Source: Pyrinomonadaceae bacterium
GTDB taxonomy: Bacteria; Acidobacteriota; Blastocatellia; Pyrinomonadales; Pyrinomonadaceae
DNA length: 37,165 bases
Assembly (NCBI GenBank): GCA_023717565.1
Contig: JAMQPI010000310.1
Coordinates: 1 to 37,165, forward strand
Direction: 5' to 3'
Made by a program: the position numbers and the translations under genes. The notes beneath the pieces are model-generated. The model was not told where the DNA came from. It was given only the letters and a program-made list of their open reading frames with translations, and made no database searches. Every line of letters starts with the position of its first letter. Position 1 is the stretch's first letter. Below, in pieces: positions 1 to 9,553 of the stretch.

Positions 1-1
1 C

Positions 2-1267
2 AAGATTGTCGATCTGCTGGCGGAGCGTTTCGATATTGTGGTCCGTTATCAGGGCGGACACAACGCCGGCCACTCTGTGCAGGTTGGTGATCGCTCCTTC
101 GTGTTGCACCTGCTTCCTTCCGGGATCGTACACCAGGGCAATATCTGCGTGCTCGGCAATGGCATGGTGATCGATCCGAAAGCATTCTTTGAAGAAGCCG
201 ACCGACTGATGGAACAGGGTATTGAGGTCTCGCCCGACAGGGTCAAGATCAGTTCGCGTGCGCACCTGATACTTCCCTACCATCGGGCTCTAGACCACAC
301 CAGCGAAGAGCGGCTCGGCAATGAGAAAGTTGGTACGACCCTGCGAGGGATTGGACCGGCTTACGAGGACAAGGCAGGCCGTAGGGGAATCCGCACGGCC
401 GACGCCCTGGTGCCTGATGTCTTGCGGTCTCGGATTGAGCGAAATCTCGAAGATGCGAACCGGATCATCCAGGCTTATGGTGGTGAGAAACTCGACGTCG
501 ACGAGATCTTCAACGAGATGTCGAGACTCACTGAACGACTCGGCAACTTCATCGGCGATACGACACACTATCTGAATATGGCGGCCGCCGCAGGGCAGTC
601 AATACTTCTCGAAGGGGCGCAGGCGACGCTGCTGGACGTAGATCATGGGACCTACCCGTTCGTTACCTCATCGAGTACTACCGTGGGTGGCGCGATTTGT
701 GGTACCGGTCTCGCGCCAAATCGACTCACCGGCGTGCTGGGGATTGTGCGCACGTATACGACGCGTGTCGGTGAGGGACCATTCCCAACTGAGATGCTTG
801 AAGGTGAGGCTGAACTGGGCCAGCTCATTCGCGAGCGTGGCCGCGAGTACGGCGCCTCCACGGGTCGACCACGTCGCTGCGGCTGGTTTGACGCGTTCGC
901 CACGCGTTACGCCGCGGAGATCAACGGCTTCACGTCGGTGGCGCTCACCAAGCTGGACGTGCTCGACTCTCTGGATGAGATAAAGGTCTGCACTGGTTAC
1001 AAGTTGGATGGGCGAGTCCTTGATTCGCTCCCGGCTGTTGCTCAGGACCTGCGTCGCATCGAACCGATCTACGCAACGCTGCCGGGCTGGAAATCTTCCA
1101 CGGTGGGCACTACTGATATGAATTCCCTTCCCGCTAATGCCCGCCGCTACGTCGACTTTCTCTCCGAACAAATTGGTGTAGAAATCGGCTTAGTCTCCAC
1201 CGGCCCTGAGCGCTCCCAAACAATCATCGTCCACGACTCCGCCCTCGGCACCTGGCTCGCCAACTAA
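2..1267 (+). CDS. purA: Adenylosuccinate synthetase, 5' truncated by the window edge
   Basis: Frame is open from nt 2 (KIVDLLAERFDIVVRYQGGHNAGHSV...). PurA motifs present: QGGHNAGH, GTTLRGIGPAYEDK, LLEGAQATLLDVDHGTYPFVTSS, STGRPRRCGWFD. Confidence 0.97.
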   Translation, partial: KIVDLLAERFDIVVRYQGGHNAGHSVQVGDRSFVLHLLPSGIVHQGNICVLGNGMVIDPKAFFEEADRLMEQGIEVSPDRVKISSRAHLILPYHRALDHTSEERLGNEKVGTTLRGIGPAYEDKAGRRGIRTADALVPDVLRSRIERNLEDANRIIQAYGGEKLDVDEIFNEMSRLTERLGNFIGDTTHYLNMAAAAGQSILLEGAQATLLDVDHGTYPFVTSSSTTVGGAICGTGLAPNRLTGVLGIVRTYTTRVGEGPFPTEMLEGEAELGQLIRERGREYGASTGRPRRCGWFDAFATRYAAEINGFTSVALTKLDVLDSLDEIKVCTGYKLDGRVLDSLPAVAQDLRRIEPIYATLPGWKSSTVGTTDMNSLPANARRYVDFLSEQIGVEIGLVSTGPERSQTIIVHDSALGTWLAN

Positions 1268-1270
1268 TTC

Positions 1271-1430
1271 AAAGTCCAACGTAAATGTCCGATATGCTTC
1301 AGCTTGTCGTCGAGATGGGCAAGGCTCAATGTGCGACGCTAGTGGTAGTTTCATGACTTGAGTGTCCATAATGTTGACGACAAGCTGAAGCATGTCGGAC
1401 ATTTACGTTGGACATTGGACGTTGGACTTT
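1271..1430. repeat. Long inverted repeat (38-bp arms, one mismatch, 64-nt loop) plus an outer 12-bp terminal inverted pair
   Basis: 1274-1311 gtccaacgtaaatgtccgatatgcttcagcttgtcgtc is the reverse complement of 1376-1413 with one mismatch. aaagtccaacgt (1271-1282) is also the reverse complement of acgttggacttt (1419-1430). Confidence 0.9.
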
Positions 1431-1444
1431 CCGTTAGGTAGAAT
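1415..1444 (+). promoter_or_regulatory. Candidate sigma70-type promoter of tRNA-Lys
   Basis: TTGGAC (1415-1420), 18-nt spacer, TAGAAT (1439-1444), 20 nt before the tRNA 5' end. Confidence 0.5.
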
Positions 1445-1464
1445 GCCATTCATCCGTTTGATGT

Positions 1465-1537
<73 letters not shown>

Positions 1538-1594
1538 AATTCAATAACTCACCCAAACAAAGAAAGGCGGTGGCTCACCAGGCCGCAAGATCTT

Positions 1595-1756
1595 ATGGCA
1601 AAAAAACAGAACAGTGGACTCTCCGTAAAAGCTCATCGTGGAGATGCCAAAACACTTGTCGCTTTAAATCTGCCTAAAGCGAAGACGAAGAATCTGGCGG
1701 GGTCTTCGATCGAAGTCGCTCCCAAGGGCCAGAAATCGTACTTTCTGCAAGAATAA
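1595..1756 (+). pseudogene. 53-aa ORF; probable remnant of the N-terminus of a phospholipase-D-like protein
   Basis: MAKKQNSGLSVKAHRGDAKTLVALNLPKAKTKNLAGSSIEVAPKGQKSYFLQE*. The -GDAKTL-A-(F/L)-L-K-KNLAG- pattern resembles, from memory, N-termini of PLD-like proteins. Just past a possible 1-nt insertion the next frame reads NNLRFK. Confidence 0.45.
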
Positions 1757-1818
1757 CTTGCGGTTCAAAGTGGATCGCTTGCTATTCCGTTCGTGACGTT
1801 TGTGACTTCCATACACCT

Positions 1819-3018
1819 ATGAAAAACCGGAATTCAATTAGCTCCAGGCGTGATTTCTTAAGACGATGTTCGCTGGCGACGGCGGGGCTCGCTGCTGGAA
1901 TTAGTCTTCATCCGCGCCTGACCACTATGGGTCGTTTCGGAGAGCGCCGACTGGGTGTGGCATTGCTCGGGCTGGGCCGGTACGCGACCGGACAACTGGG
2001 ACCCGCCTTATTGGAAACTAAGCGTTGTTATCTCGCCGGCGTTGTGACAGGCCATCCGGAGAAGGCCCAGAAGTGGGCACAAACCTACAAGCTGAATAAG
2101 AAGAACCTTTACAACTACGAGAACCTCGATCGGATTGCTGACAATCCGGAGATTGATATCATCTACGTGGTTACGCCTCCAGGTCTTCATCCCGAGTTCG
2201 TGATCCGGGCGGCTAAAGCAGGCAAGCACGTAATCTCGGAAAAGCCGATGGCCACAACCGTAGCTGACTGCGATCGGATGATCGCCGCGTGCAAAGCGGC
2301 TAAGGTAAAACTCGGCATCGGCTATCGTCTGCACTACGATCCCTTTCACAAAGAAATGGTGCGCCTGTCCAGCCAGTCAGAGCTTGGGCCAATCACCGGG
2401 ATGACGGGTCGCTTTGCCTTTGTGCTGGGCGAACGCGAGTTTCGGATCGACAAGAAGCTGGGCGGCGGCGGACCGCTGATGGATCTGGGTATTTACCTTA
2501 TCCACGCCGCTTGTATGGCCACCGGGAGCACGCCGGTTTCAGTAAAGGCACACGAAGAACCAAAACAAAAGCCGGAACTCTTCAATGAGGTCGAAGAATC
2601 TCTTAGTTGGACCATGGAGTTTTCAACCGGCGCCAAATTGGATGCGTCTACCAGCTTCAACGGTAGCGGCAACCAGTTTCGGGTTGAGGGAAAGAAGGGT
2701 TGGATCGAGTTCAAACAGGCGTTTTCTTATCGCGGTCTCGTCTGTGATACGAGTCGCGGGCCGATGACCTACCCGACAATCAATCAGCAAGCCGCCCAGA
2801 TGGATGATTTTGCTGACTGTATCCTGACTGGCCGCGACACCATCGTGCCAGGTGAACTTGGCCGTCGTGATATGCAGATAATCACCGCTATCTATGAATC
2901 TGCGCGAACAGGCAGAAGCGTGTCGGTCCGGACTAGCGGCGGACTAGCGATAACCACCCCAGAGTATCGACAAACTCCCAGCGTTGATAGATACCGCGCG
3001 GCGGTACCGACCTCATGA
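1819..3018 (+). CDS. Gfo/Idh/MocA-family oxidoreductase (glucose-fructose oxidoreductase-like) with Tat-type signal
   Basis: SSRRDFLRRCSLATAG twin-arginine leader; GLGRYATGQLGPAL Rossmann start; VVTPPGLHPEFVIRAAKAGKHVISEKPMA EKP motif. Confidence 0.9.
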   Translation: MKNRNSISSRRDFLRRCSLATAGLAAGISLHPRLTTMGRFGERRLGVALLGLGRYATGQLGPALLETKRCYLAGVVTGHPEKAQKWAQTYKLNKKNLYNYENLDRIADNPEIDIIYVVTPPGLHPEFVIRAAKAGKHVISEKPMATTVADCDRMIAACKAAKVKLGIGYRLHYDPFHKEMVRLSSQSELGPITGMTGRFAFVLGEREFRIDKKLGGGGPLMDLGIYLIHAACMATGSTPVSVKAHEEPKQKPELFNEVEESLSWTMEFSTGAKLDASTSFNGSGNQFRVEGKKGWIEFKQAFSYRGLVCDTSRGPMTYPTINQQAAQMDDFADCILTGRDTIVPGELGRRDMQIITAIYESARTGRSVSVRTSGGLAITTPEYRQTPSVDRYRAAVPTS

Positions 3019-3033
3019 GACCGCCGCGCCGAG

Positions 3034-3675
3034 TCACTGCAACCGCCGCTGCCTGAGCCTCCTTCGCTGTAAAGCTGCCAGCCCTCCCAATCCACTTCCT
3101 AGCAACAACATAGTCATGGGCTCAGGCACCGGTGCCGTACCAGCCTGAGTTACCGTCACTGTCGCAAACTGCGAGGTGAAGACAATCGGAGTCGTCGCGC
3201 CGGTAATATCGATCACGAATAGAGCGTTGGCTCCCGTGGGGTCCGACGTCGTAAACGGCGTGAACGTGCTGTTGAGCAGGAAGAACGAGAATGAATCGGG
3301 TGTGGAACCCCCGACGAAATTCGAACTGAGCGTCAGTGAAAACGTCGTTAAGCCGCTTCCGAACGTAGTGCCCTGCAAGAATTCGTTGAAGAACACAGAC
3401 GTTGTTAGTATCAAAGGTGGGCCGGTCAGCGAGCCCGTTACATTGCCGGCGCTGGACGACAAACCCAACACTCCCGTCGTGGTGAACGCGGCAATTGTAG
3501 CCGTGTTGTTCTGCAACGGAATTCCGCCGAGAAAATCGAAGGCCAGGAACCCCGCGGTACCGGCAATCGGTGTCGTGTTGATCGACACATTAAAAGTGAT
3601 GGGATCAGCCGATGCTCGCGTGAAACTGAGCAGCGCGCAGGCAACTAAGAGGATGGATCGAAACAGCGTTTTCAT
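3034..3675 (-). CDS. PEP-CTERM sorting-domain protein
   Basis: N-terminal signal peptide; C-terminus VPEPMTMLLLGSGLGGLAALQRRRLRQRRLQ. SD-like aaggagg just upstream of the start. Confidence 0.9.
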   Translation of the reverse strand: MKTLFRSILLVACALLSFTRASADPITFNVSINTTPIAGTAGFLAFDFLGGIPLQNNTATIAAFTTTGVLGLSSSAGNVTGSLTGPPLILTTSVFFNEFLQGTTFGSGLTTFSLTLSSNFVGGSTPDSFSFFLLNSTFTPFTTSDPTGANALFVIDITGATTPIVFTSQFATVTVTQAGTAPVPEPMTMLLLGSGLGGLAALQRRRLRQRRLQ

Positions 3676-3699
3676 GATTCCTCCTTGGAATATTCCTGA

Positions 3700-6624
3700 T
3701 TAGGGGGCAACCGAAGTACGGTACAAATTCAGTGAATAGTTAATCGCGCTCCGGTCGGGATTAAGGAATCGCAGGGTGAATTGCGCACTGCCGCCCGGCG
3801 GCAATGATAAGCCTTCACCCGGAAGAGGTATCGTCAGGTAAGAACTGCCAACCGGCGCCAGAGCCTCCGTTAAGCCCGATTTATTAACCAGGGTCACGTT
3901 AGGCGTCAGGCCGGAGAACACGAGGTATAGGGAAGCCGGCAGCGTCACAGCTGACGTGTTGGTAATCCTCAAGTCCTGAACGAAGAAGCCAGTCACGCGA
4001 TCCAACCTGAGCCCAGATCGGGAGATGGTCACTTGTGACGTGAGATCGGCTGGCGCCAGCGGGCTCGCCGGATCTTCCACCACAAAAGTCGCAAAGTCAG
4101 AAAGGCTTCCGCTCCTCGCGGCGACGGAGCCAAAGCCCTGGCCTACGATCTGGACCAACCCGTCACCGTTTACTGTCACCACTGATTCGTTGCTGGATGT
4201 GTAAGTGGTGCCAGTGAATGGCGAGGTGAGATCGAGCACCGAGCCGTCGGCGTAGGTTCCGTTAAGGTACAACTGCTGATCTGGCGCGTCTGGTGCAACC
4301 AGGAAGTTGTGTTGCTGCAGCGCGATGCTGTCGGGAGTTCCAGTCGGCCTGATGCCAACAACCACAGGAGCACCCGCGAAGTAATTTCCAACCGTATCGG
4401 TGAAATCCGGTGTGATCGTTAGAGGTCCGGTGATCGCCGGCGGAACAACAAACGTTGCCGAGAAGCTCAGGCCAGCAGTGAAGGTAGCAGAAACATGCGT
4501 CAGGTTTTCCAGCGTTGCGCCTACCGTGTTGGCAGGCGTGAGCGGCGGCGCTAACTCCACAACCATATTGACTGTTTCTCCGGGAGCGAAGATGGTTCCA
4601 GCAGCCGGGCTCGTTAGAGTTACCCGGGGATCTACAGCGGCGGGAACATCATCTCCACCCTTGCCGATTGCTTCCTTATTGAAATACGTTTGCGAAGCCA
4701 GAGGATTGGCCGCTCCTCTCATTGGGCCCCCTGGTCCGCACTGGTTCGCATAGTCCTGCTGGTCAAGTGCCCCGCCTCGCCCAGGTACCGTCCTGGGAGT
4801 ACCGGCTCCATTCGACAGCACCCCTGGCAACGTCGACGCGAGACCGCTGTCTGGCCCGTCGAGGATCTGAAACGATCTAGTCGCTACGTTGGCGCCATCT
4901 GTGATGCCGCGTTGCACGCCGGGAATTCCGGGGATGTGGAAGTGAATGTACTCGGTGAAGTTGACACCGCCGAGGCCACCTTGCTGGCTGGACAGCGGCA
5001 CTACCGCATCATTCATTTCACGGAAGCGAAATCCATCTACCGTCGCCTGAGGAAAGTGGAACGCGAAGTTGGTGCATATCGCCGCACCGCTGACTGGATC
5101 AAATACATAGTTAGTGCAGTACCTTTCAGTCAGCGCGCTCTCGAACGACTTGATGCCGAAGAAAGTCGCACCGCCCCAATACGGCGCAGGACTCGCAGGA
5201 GTGCCGGCTGGACCACCCGTTCCGGTGATTACCTGCGACTTCAGATTTGTGCCACCAGACATCACCTGCAACGCGGGACTGTTTTCCGACAGATCGCAGA
5301 CCGCGCCGTTCACAATGCTGCCACCAGTGATGCCGTTGACCGTCGCCACGGCCCTCGCAGGGTTTACTCGGTGCAGTCCGACGAGCAGATTAGCGAAGTT
5401 ACTTCCGAAATGTGGCGTATCGAGCGTAATCAGCCGGTGTACGTCGCCCTTGTCTAGGTTGTCGGGCCGCATATAGTTAGCGCTGCCCGCAAAGAGGCGC
5501 GTCAACAACCCTCCCATGCTGTGACCTATTACGTCGGCTTGGGTGCCGGCGTAACCCTTGCGCCGGAAATTGGTGAGAGCTTGATTGATGAACCCCTGCA
5601 CCCGCGTTTGATTTGTCGAGAAACTTGAGCCATTGGTTGGCCGATAGTCTCCAGCATATGTTGTATGAGTCTGATCGTTGCGCACGAAGTCGCTGTTCCA
5701 GCCACTACCATCGCTCCAGACTCCGTGAATCAACATCACTGGCGGGCGAACGATCTTTGTCTGCGCGCGAAACCTGCTGGTATTCCCGTTGCCAATATTA
5801 GGAGTGAAGGTGAACTCCACCGTGATGGTCCGGCTGTTCGATGAATCGCCGTAGAAGCTCGGCGGCGTGTAGTAGGAGAAGCCGTAGTTCAAGCCGGAGA
5901 CGGGTTGCGTCGTGGTCAACGGCGTCTGAACTGTGCCCTGATCCAGAGAAGAAGTGGAGACGATCTCGAAACAGCCGGTCCCGGTCAGACCCGAAACCGT
6001 TCGCAGCAGCAGAGCATTCACTCCATCACTGGCAACACCCTGGATCGGCAGGCCACACATCGCCTGGAGTGCCGGATTGGTTGTTAACGCTGAAGCACCG
6101 GCATCGCGGCAGGCCTTAATGGGATCGTTGGCGTCCAGAAACTTCTTATCGATGCCGGCGCCAGACTTGTTGACGTCCCAGGCGCCGAGGGGAAAAACGC
6201 TCACGACGAAGCCAGGTGTCAGAGGTGTGATTCTGAGCAGCGTCTGGCCCACGCTAATACCGAAAATCGTGAAGCGGTTACTCACTGTTTGCCCTTCCGG
6301 GATGGTGACAATCGGCAGAAACCCTTGTCTCGTGTCTCCCGCGGCAACAAAAGCGGGATTGTCCGAGCTCAGCCGAAACACGGCGCCACCCATAGGCGCC
6401 GGCGCACCAATCACGACGGACAGGTTCAGAGGCTGACCCACGGGAACAGAAATGGAGTCCAATAAGCCGCCCTGATTCGGACATCCGGGTACGGCGTTGG
6501 GGGTTACCGAGTTGATGGTTCCGGGACTTTCCGGAAGGAATGGGCGAGGCTGATTCTGCGCGAAGACTGTCAAGCAGGTGCAGAACCCAACCAGGATCAG
6601 AGCCGAGGGCTTGAGGAATGACAT
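3700..6624 (-). CDS. Large secreted alpha/beta-hydrolase (lipase/PGAP1-like) with Ig-like (BIG2-like) C-terminal region
   Basis: Signal peptide; PPVMLIHGVWSDGSGW oxyanion region; GHSMGG nucleophile elbow; TLDTPHFGS; SSNESVVTVNGDGLVQIVGQGFGSVAARSG Ig-like motif. SD ccaaggagg upstream. Confidence 0.82.
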   Translation of the reverse strand: MSFLKPSALILVGFCTCLTVFAQNQPRPFLPESPGTINSVTPNAVPGCPNQGGLLDSISVPVGQPLNLSVVIGAPAPMGGAVFRLSSDNPAFVAAGDTRQGFLPIVTIPEGQTVSNRFTIFGISVGQTLLRITPLTPGFVVSVFPLGAWDVNKSGAGIDKKFLDANDPIKACRDAGASALTTNPALQAMCGLPIQGVASDGVNALLLRTVSGLTGTGCFEIVSTSSLDQGTVQTPLTTTQPVSGLNYGFSYYTPPSFYGDSSNSRTITVEFTFTPNIGNGNTSRFRAQTKIVRPPVMLIHGVWSDGSGWNSDFVRNDQTHTTYAGDYRPTNGSSFSTNQTRVQGFINQALTNFRRKGYAGTQADVIGHSMGGLLTRLFAGSANYMRPDNLDKGDVHRLITLDTPHFGSNFANLLVGLHRVNPARAVATVNGITGGSIVNGAVCDLSENSPALQVMSGGTNLKSQVITGTGGPAGTPASPAPYWGGATFFGIKSFESALTERYCTNYVFDPVSGAAICTNFAFHFPQATVDGFRFREMNDAVVPLSSQQGGLGGVNFTEYIHFHIPGIPGVQRGITDGANVATRSFQILDGPDSGLASTLPGVLSNGAGTPRTVPGRGGALDQQDYANQCGPGGPMRGAANPLASQTYFNKEAIGKGGDDVPAAVDPRVTLTSPAAGTIFAPGETVNMVVELAPPLTPANTVGATLENLTHVSATFTAGLSFSATFVVPPAITGPLTITPDFTDTVGNYFAGAPVVVGIRPTGTPDSIALQQHNFLVAPDAPDQQLYLNGTYADGSVLDLTSPFTGTTYTSSNESVVTVNGDGLVQIVGQGFGSVAARSGSLSDFATFVVEDPASPLAPADLTSQVTISRSGLRLDRVTGFFVQDLRITNTSAVTLPASLYLVFSGLTPNVTLVNKSGLTEALAPVGSSYLTIPLPGEGLSLPPGGSAQFTLRFLNPDRSAINYSLNLYRTSVAP

Positions 6625-6663
6625 TTTTGGCCTCCTTGGTAATGGCTAGAGGCAGTTGCTGAA

Positions 6664-6746
6664 TTGAGGTGGATAGCGGTCGGATCGCCATCACCTCAAA
6701 TGTCGCCACTGCGTGAGCGAACAGTTAGTGTGCGAAAGGCGCACAC
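6664..6746. repeat. Two hairpins in the region upstream of the lipase gene
   Basis: ttgaggtg (6664-6671) / cacctcaa (6692-6699), and gtgtgcg-aaagg-cgcacac (6728-6746). Confidence 0.6.
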
Positions 6747-7267
6747 AGAACGGCAGACCTACGTTCCTGATGTCAGAGTCGTGTTAACCCGAGTTGAAGA
6801 GATTTGGAGTTTGTGCGCAACTGTCCTACTCCCACGAAGAACGTCGCTGTGTCCTGAATGCTGTCCCCTTGAAATCCCACGTAAAGAGAACCTATCTAAC
6901 AACCGGCCTTGGATGCAAAACGAGGTGAACTGAACGAGATGGCCGCCGATAACTCCACGAAATGTGGTTGGTTGTTCCCTGAGAGGGAGAGCCGCAAACG
7001 ACTGACCACGGCTTCGTACTGACTATCGGTTCGGGTACTCTACGCTCATTCTGCGTCAGTCGCAAGACTTCTCTGGATAGACGAGATTGACTCAATGACC
7101 GGCTGATTCCGACGATCCACGAATGCACCGATCCTGGCGGACTGAGCTTGAAATCGCAGATGGACTTCTGCTCGATTGACTGCGCACGCCCTTCTCGCGA
7201 CTGCACCGCAAACTCGCTAGAATCCCTTATTTCTCTGCTTTTTGAGACCTGCAAACTCAGGCCCCAA

Positions 7268-7828
7268 TCAACTCTTGATACGCCGACGCCTCCGCCAAGC
7301 GGTACCCAGACCCGCGAGACCGCTACCCAGTAATAGCAGGCTCGTCGGCTCCGGTATCGGCCGAATGGTCAAAGTTAGACTGCCGAGTCGCACAGTACCA
7401 GGCCCGAGTTGCGAATAGGTCAACACGGCCACTCCGTCCGTCAACAACGAAAGATTGCCGGCAGATAAATGGAAGACAAACGGGGTCGGACCAGATGTTC
7501 CGAAGGCTCCCGTGCACGGCGCACCGGTAGCACACTGGGTAGTCTGGAGACTGTCGAGAAAGAGTGTTACCGGCGCAGTAGTACCGTTGATGGAATTTCC
7601 AAACGTACCGCTTAACGTCGCCGAGCCTATCTCAAATCCGGCCGGTAAGGTGAAACTGAAAGTCGCAACTGTCAGCTGCGGACGGGGAAAAACACCACCA
7701 ACAGTAAACGGACCGTTGAAGTCGGGAACCGTCAACGTGATTGCGTCAGCCCGCGCAGCCCTGGCTGAGCACAGGCACAGGACGACAAATAGAAACATTA
7801 TGAAACCAGACTTGTGTGAACGAAGCAT
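7268..7828 (-). CDS. PEP-CTERM sorting-domain protein
   Basis: Signal peptide; C-terminus IPEPTSLLLLGSGLAGLGTAWRRRRRIKS. Confidence 0.9.
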   Translation of the reverse strand: MLRSHKSGFIMFLFVVLCLCSARAARADAITLTVPDFNGPFTVGGVFPRPQLTVATFSFTLPAGFEIGSATLSGTFGNSINGTTAPVTLFLDSLQTTQCATGAPCTGAFGTSGPTPFVFHLSAGNLSLLTDGVAVLTYSQLGPGTVRLGSLTLTIRPIPEPTSLLLLGSGLAGLGTAWRRRRRIKS

Positions 7829-8137
7829 GTCTTATCCTCTCAGTTGTATTGGCCTCTAAACACAGAGGCACCTTCGTGTTTTGTGAAGTGCGGTGACAAA
7901 GGTCGAAGCAACCCTTTGCAACCTTTCGGAGATCGCTGAACAAGATAAAGTTCGAGTACCGCAAAATACACAGGTCGAGGGATCTATCAAGTTAAGTTCA
8001 ATTGAACACTCTGTGAACTCTTCACCTCCCTTCTGTTGACACCTCATTCTTAATAATCCGTTCATCGAAAGTTTACAGGCACATAACAACTCCTCCTTAA
8101 GATGCGAGCCTAACCTAAAAACCAAAGGAGAGTTGAA

Positions 8138-9511
8138 GTGGGAAAACTGAACAGACGATCATTCCTTGGGCGTACAGCGGTGGCGGGCGGCGCGGTTCTG
8201 GCTCTGGAAGGGCTGATGGCCAGCAGCAAAATGTTATCTCTGCCAGGCAGCCGCGTGTACGCAGGCGGGGCCGGCGACTACGGCCCACTCATTGCCCAGG
8301 CTTCAAACAACACCGGTGCGATGCGTCTCAAGCTGCCGGCAGGATTTCAGTACACGGTCATCGGCACGCAGGGCACTGTCATGGGAGATGGCCGCCCCAC
8401 GCCGGCCGCCCACGACGGCATGGCGGCTTTTGACGCCTACGGAATGATCCATCTCGTGCGGAATCACGAGCTGCAAGGAGGCGCCGCGTCGAGTGTTGCC
8501 TTCGGCTCGATTCCTTACGATCCCAAGGCCCTCGGGGGAACCACAACGGTCGTTGTCGATCCAGTAACCCGGCTGGTGGCTTACGACTTTGCTTCACTGA
8601 GCGGCACAGTACGAAACTGCGCCGGCGGTCCGACGCCATGGGGTTCCTGGCTAACTTGCGAGGAGACGTTGTTGGCCCCAGCGGCGAACAACTCCTACAC
8701 TAAACGTCATGGGTACATCTTCGAAGTCGCAGCTGCTAATTACGGTGAGACAACTCCGGTTGCACTGACTGCGATGGGACGTTTTGAACACGAAGCTGTA
8801 GCCGTAGACCCGGCAACCAGCATTATTTACGAAACCGAAGACGCGAACCCCAGTGGCTTCTATCGCTTTGTGCCGAGCCAGCCCGGTTCGATTGGGCAGC
8901 CGGCGAATCTTGCAGCAGGAGGTACGCTCCAAATGCTGGCCGTGGCCGGACAATCAGGCTACGACACCAGAACTGGGGAGACGCCGGGAGTGCCTCTGGA
9001 TGCAGTCTGGGTCAATATCGATTTCCCGGATCCGCAAACCGGACAGCCATCATGCGTCAATCAGGGTATCGCGAGGGGCGGTGCGAGGTTCGCGCGGTTG
9101 GAAGGCGCCTGGTATGGCAACGGCAGTATCTTCTTCGTCTCAACTAGCGGTGGCAACTCGGGGCTTGGTCAGGTTTGGGAGTACACGCCTACCGGGGCTG
9201 ACACCGGCATCTTGAAGCTCGTATATGAGTCAACCAGTTCGGCCGTACTGGAAGCACCCGACAATCTTCACTTCACTCCTCGCGGGGGCATCTTGCTTTG
9301 TGAGGATGGAGGCGGGTTAAATTTCTTACGAGGATTGACTCCAGCAGGTGTGGTCTTCGATTTCGTCGGCCACAACGCCTCCAATAGCGAAGTTGCCGGC
9401 GCAACTTTCAGTGGTGATGGCCAAACTCTCTTCTTCAATTACCAGGGCACCGGCGAAACGTTTGCTGTCTGGCCCCGGGATGGGCACTCGTGGGAAGAAG
9501 GTGCGCTGTAA
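8138..9511 (+). CDS. Tat-exported PhoX/DUF839-family phosphatase-like protein (GTG start)
   Basis: NRRSFLGRTAVAGG Tat motif; NHEL, PWGSWLTCEET, GRFEHEAVAVDP, YETEDANPSGFYRFVP motifs of PhoX/DUF839; aaaggag SD before the GTG. Confidence 0.85.
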   Translation: MGKLNRRSFLGRTAVAGGAVLALEGLMASSKMLSLPGSRVYAGGAGDYGPLIAQASNNTGAMRLKLPAGFQYTVIGTQGTVMGDGRPTPAAHDGMAAFDAYGMIHLVRNHELQGGAASSVAFGSIPYDPKALGGTTTVVVDPVTRLVAYDFASLSGTVRNCAGGPTPWGSWLTCEETLLAPAANNSYTKRHGYIFEVAAANYGETTPVALTAMGRFEHEAVAVDPATSIIYETEDANPSGFYRFVPSQPGSIGQPANLAAGGTLQMLAVAGQSGYDTRTGETPGVPLDAVWVNIDFPDPQTGQPSCVNQGIARGGARFARLEGAWYGNGSIFFVSTSGGNSGLGQVWEYTPTGADTGILKLVYESTSSAVLEAPDNLHFTPRGGILLCEDGGGLNFLRGLTPAGVVFDFVGHNASNSEVAGATFSGDGQTLFFNYQGTGETFAVWPRDGHSWEEGAL

Positions 9512-9553
9512 ACGCCTCCTTGCCAGCCTTAGATCCAACGGAAGAATCGATCC

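Noticed and set aside
668-1171. 167-aa minus-strand ORF
   Set aside because: Antisense to purA; no recognisable motif.
4690-5457. 255-aa plus-strand ORF
   Set aside because: Antisense to the well-supported lipase gene; composition Arg-rich and motif-free. A shadow ORF.
6664-7254. Plus-strand 89-aa and minus-strand 120-aa ORFs in the intergenic region
   Set aside because: No start context, no motif, and they overlap each other; treated as non-coding.
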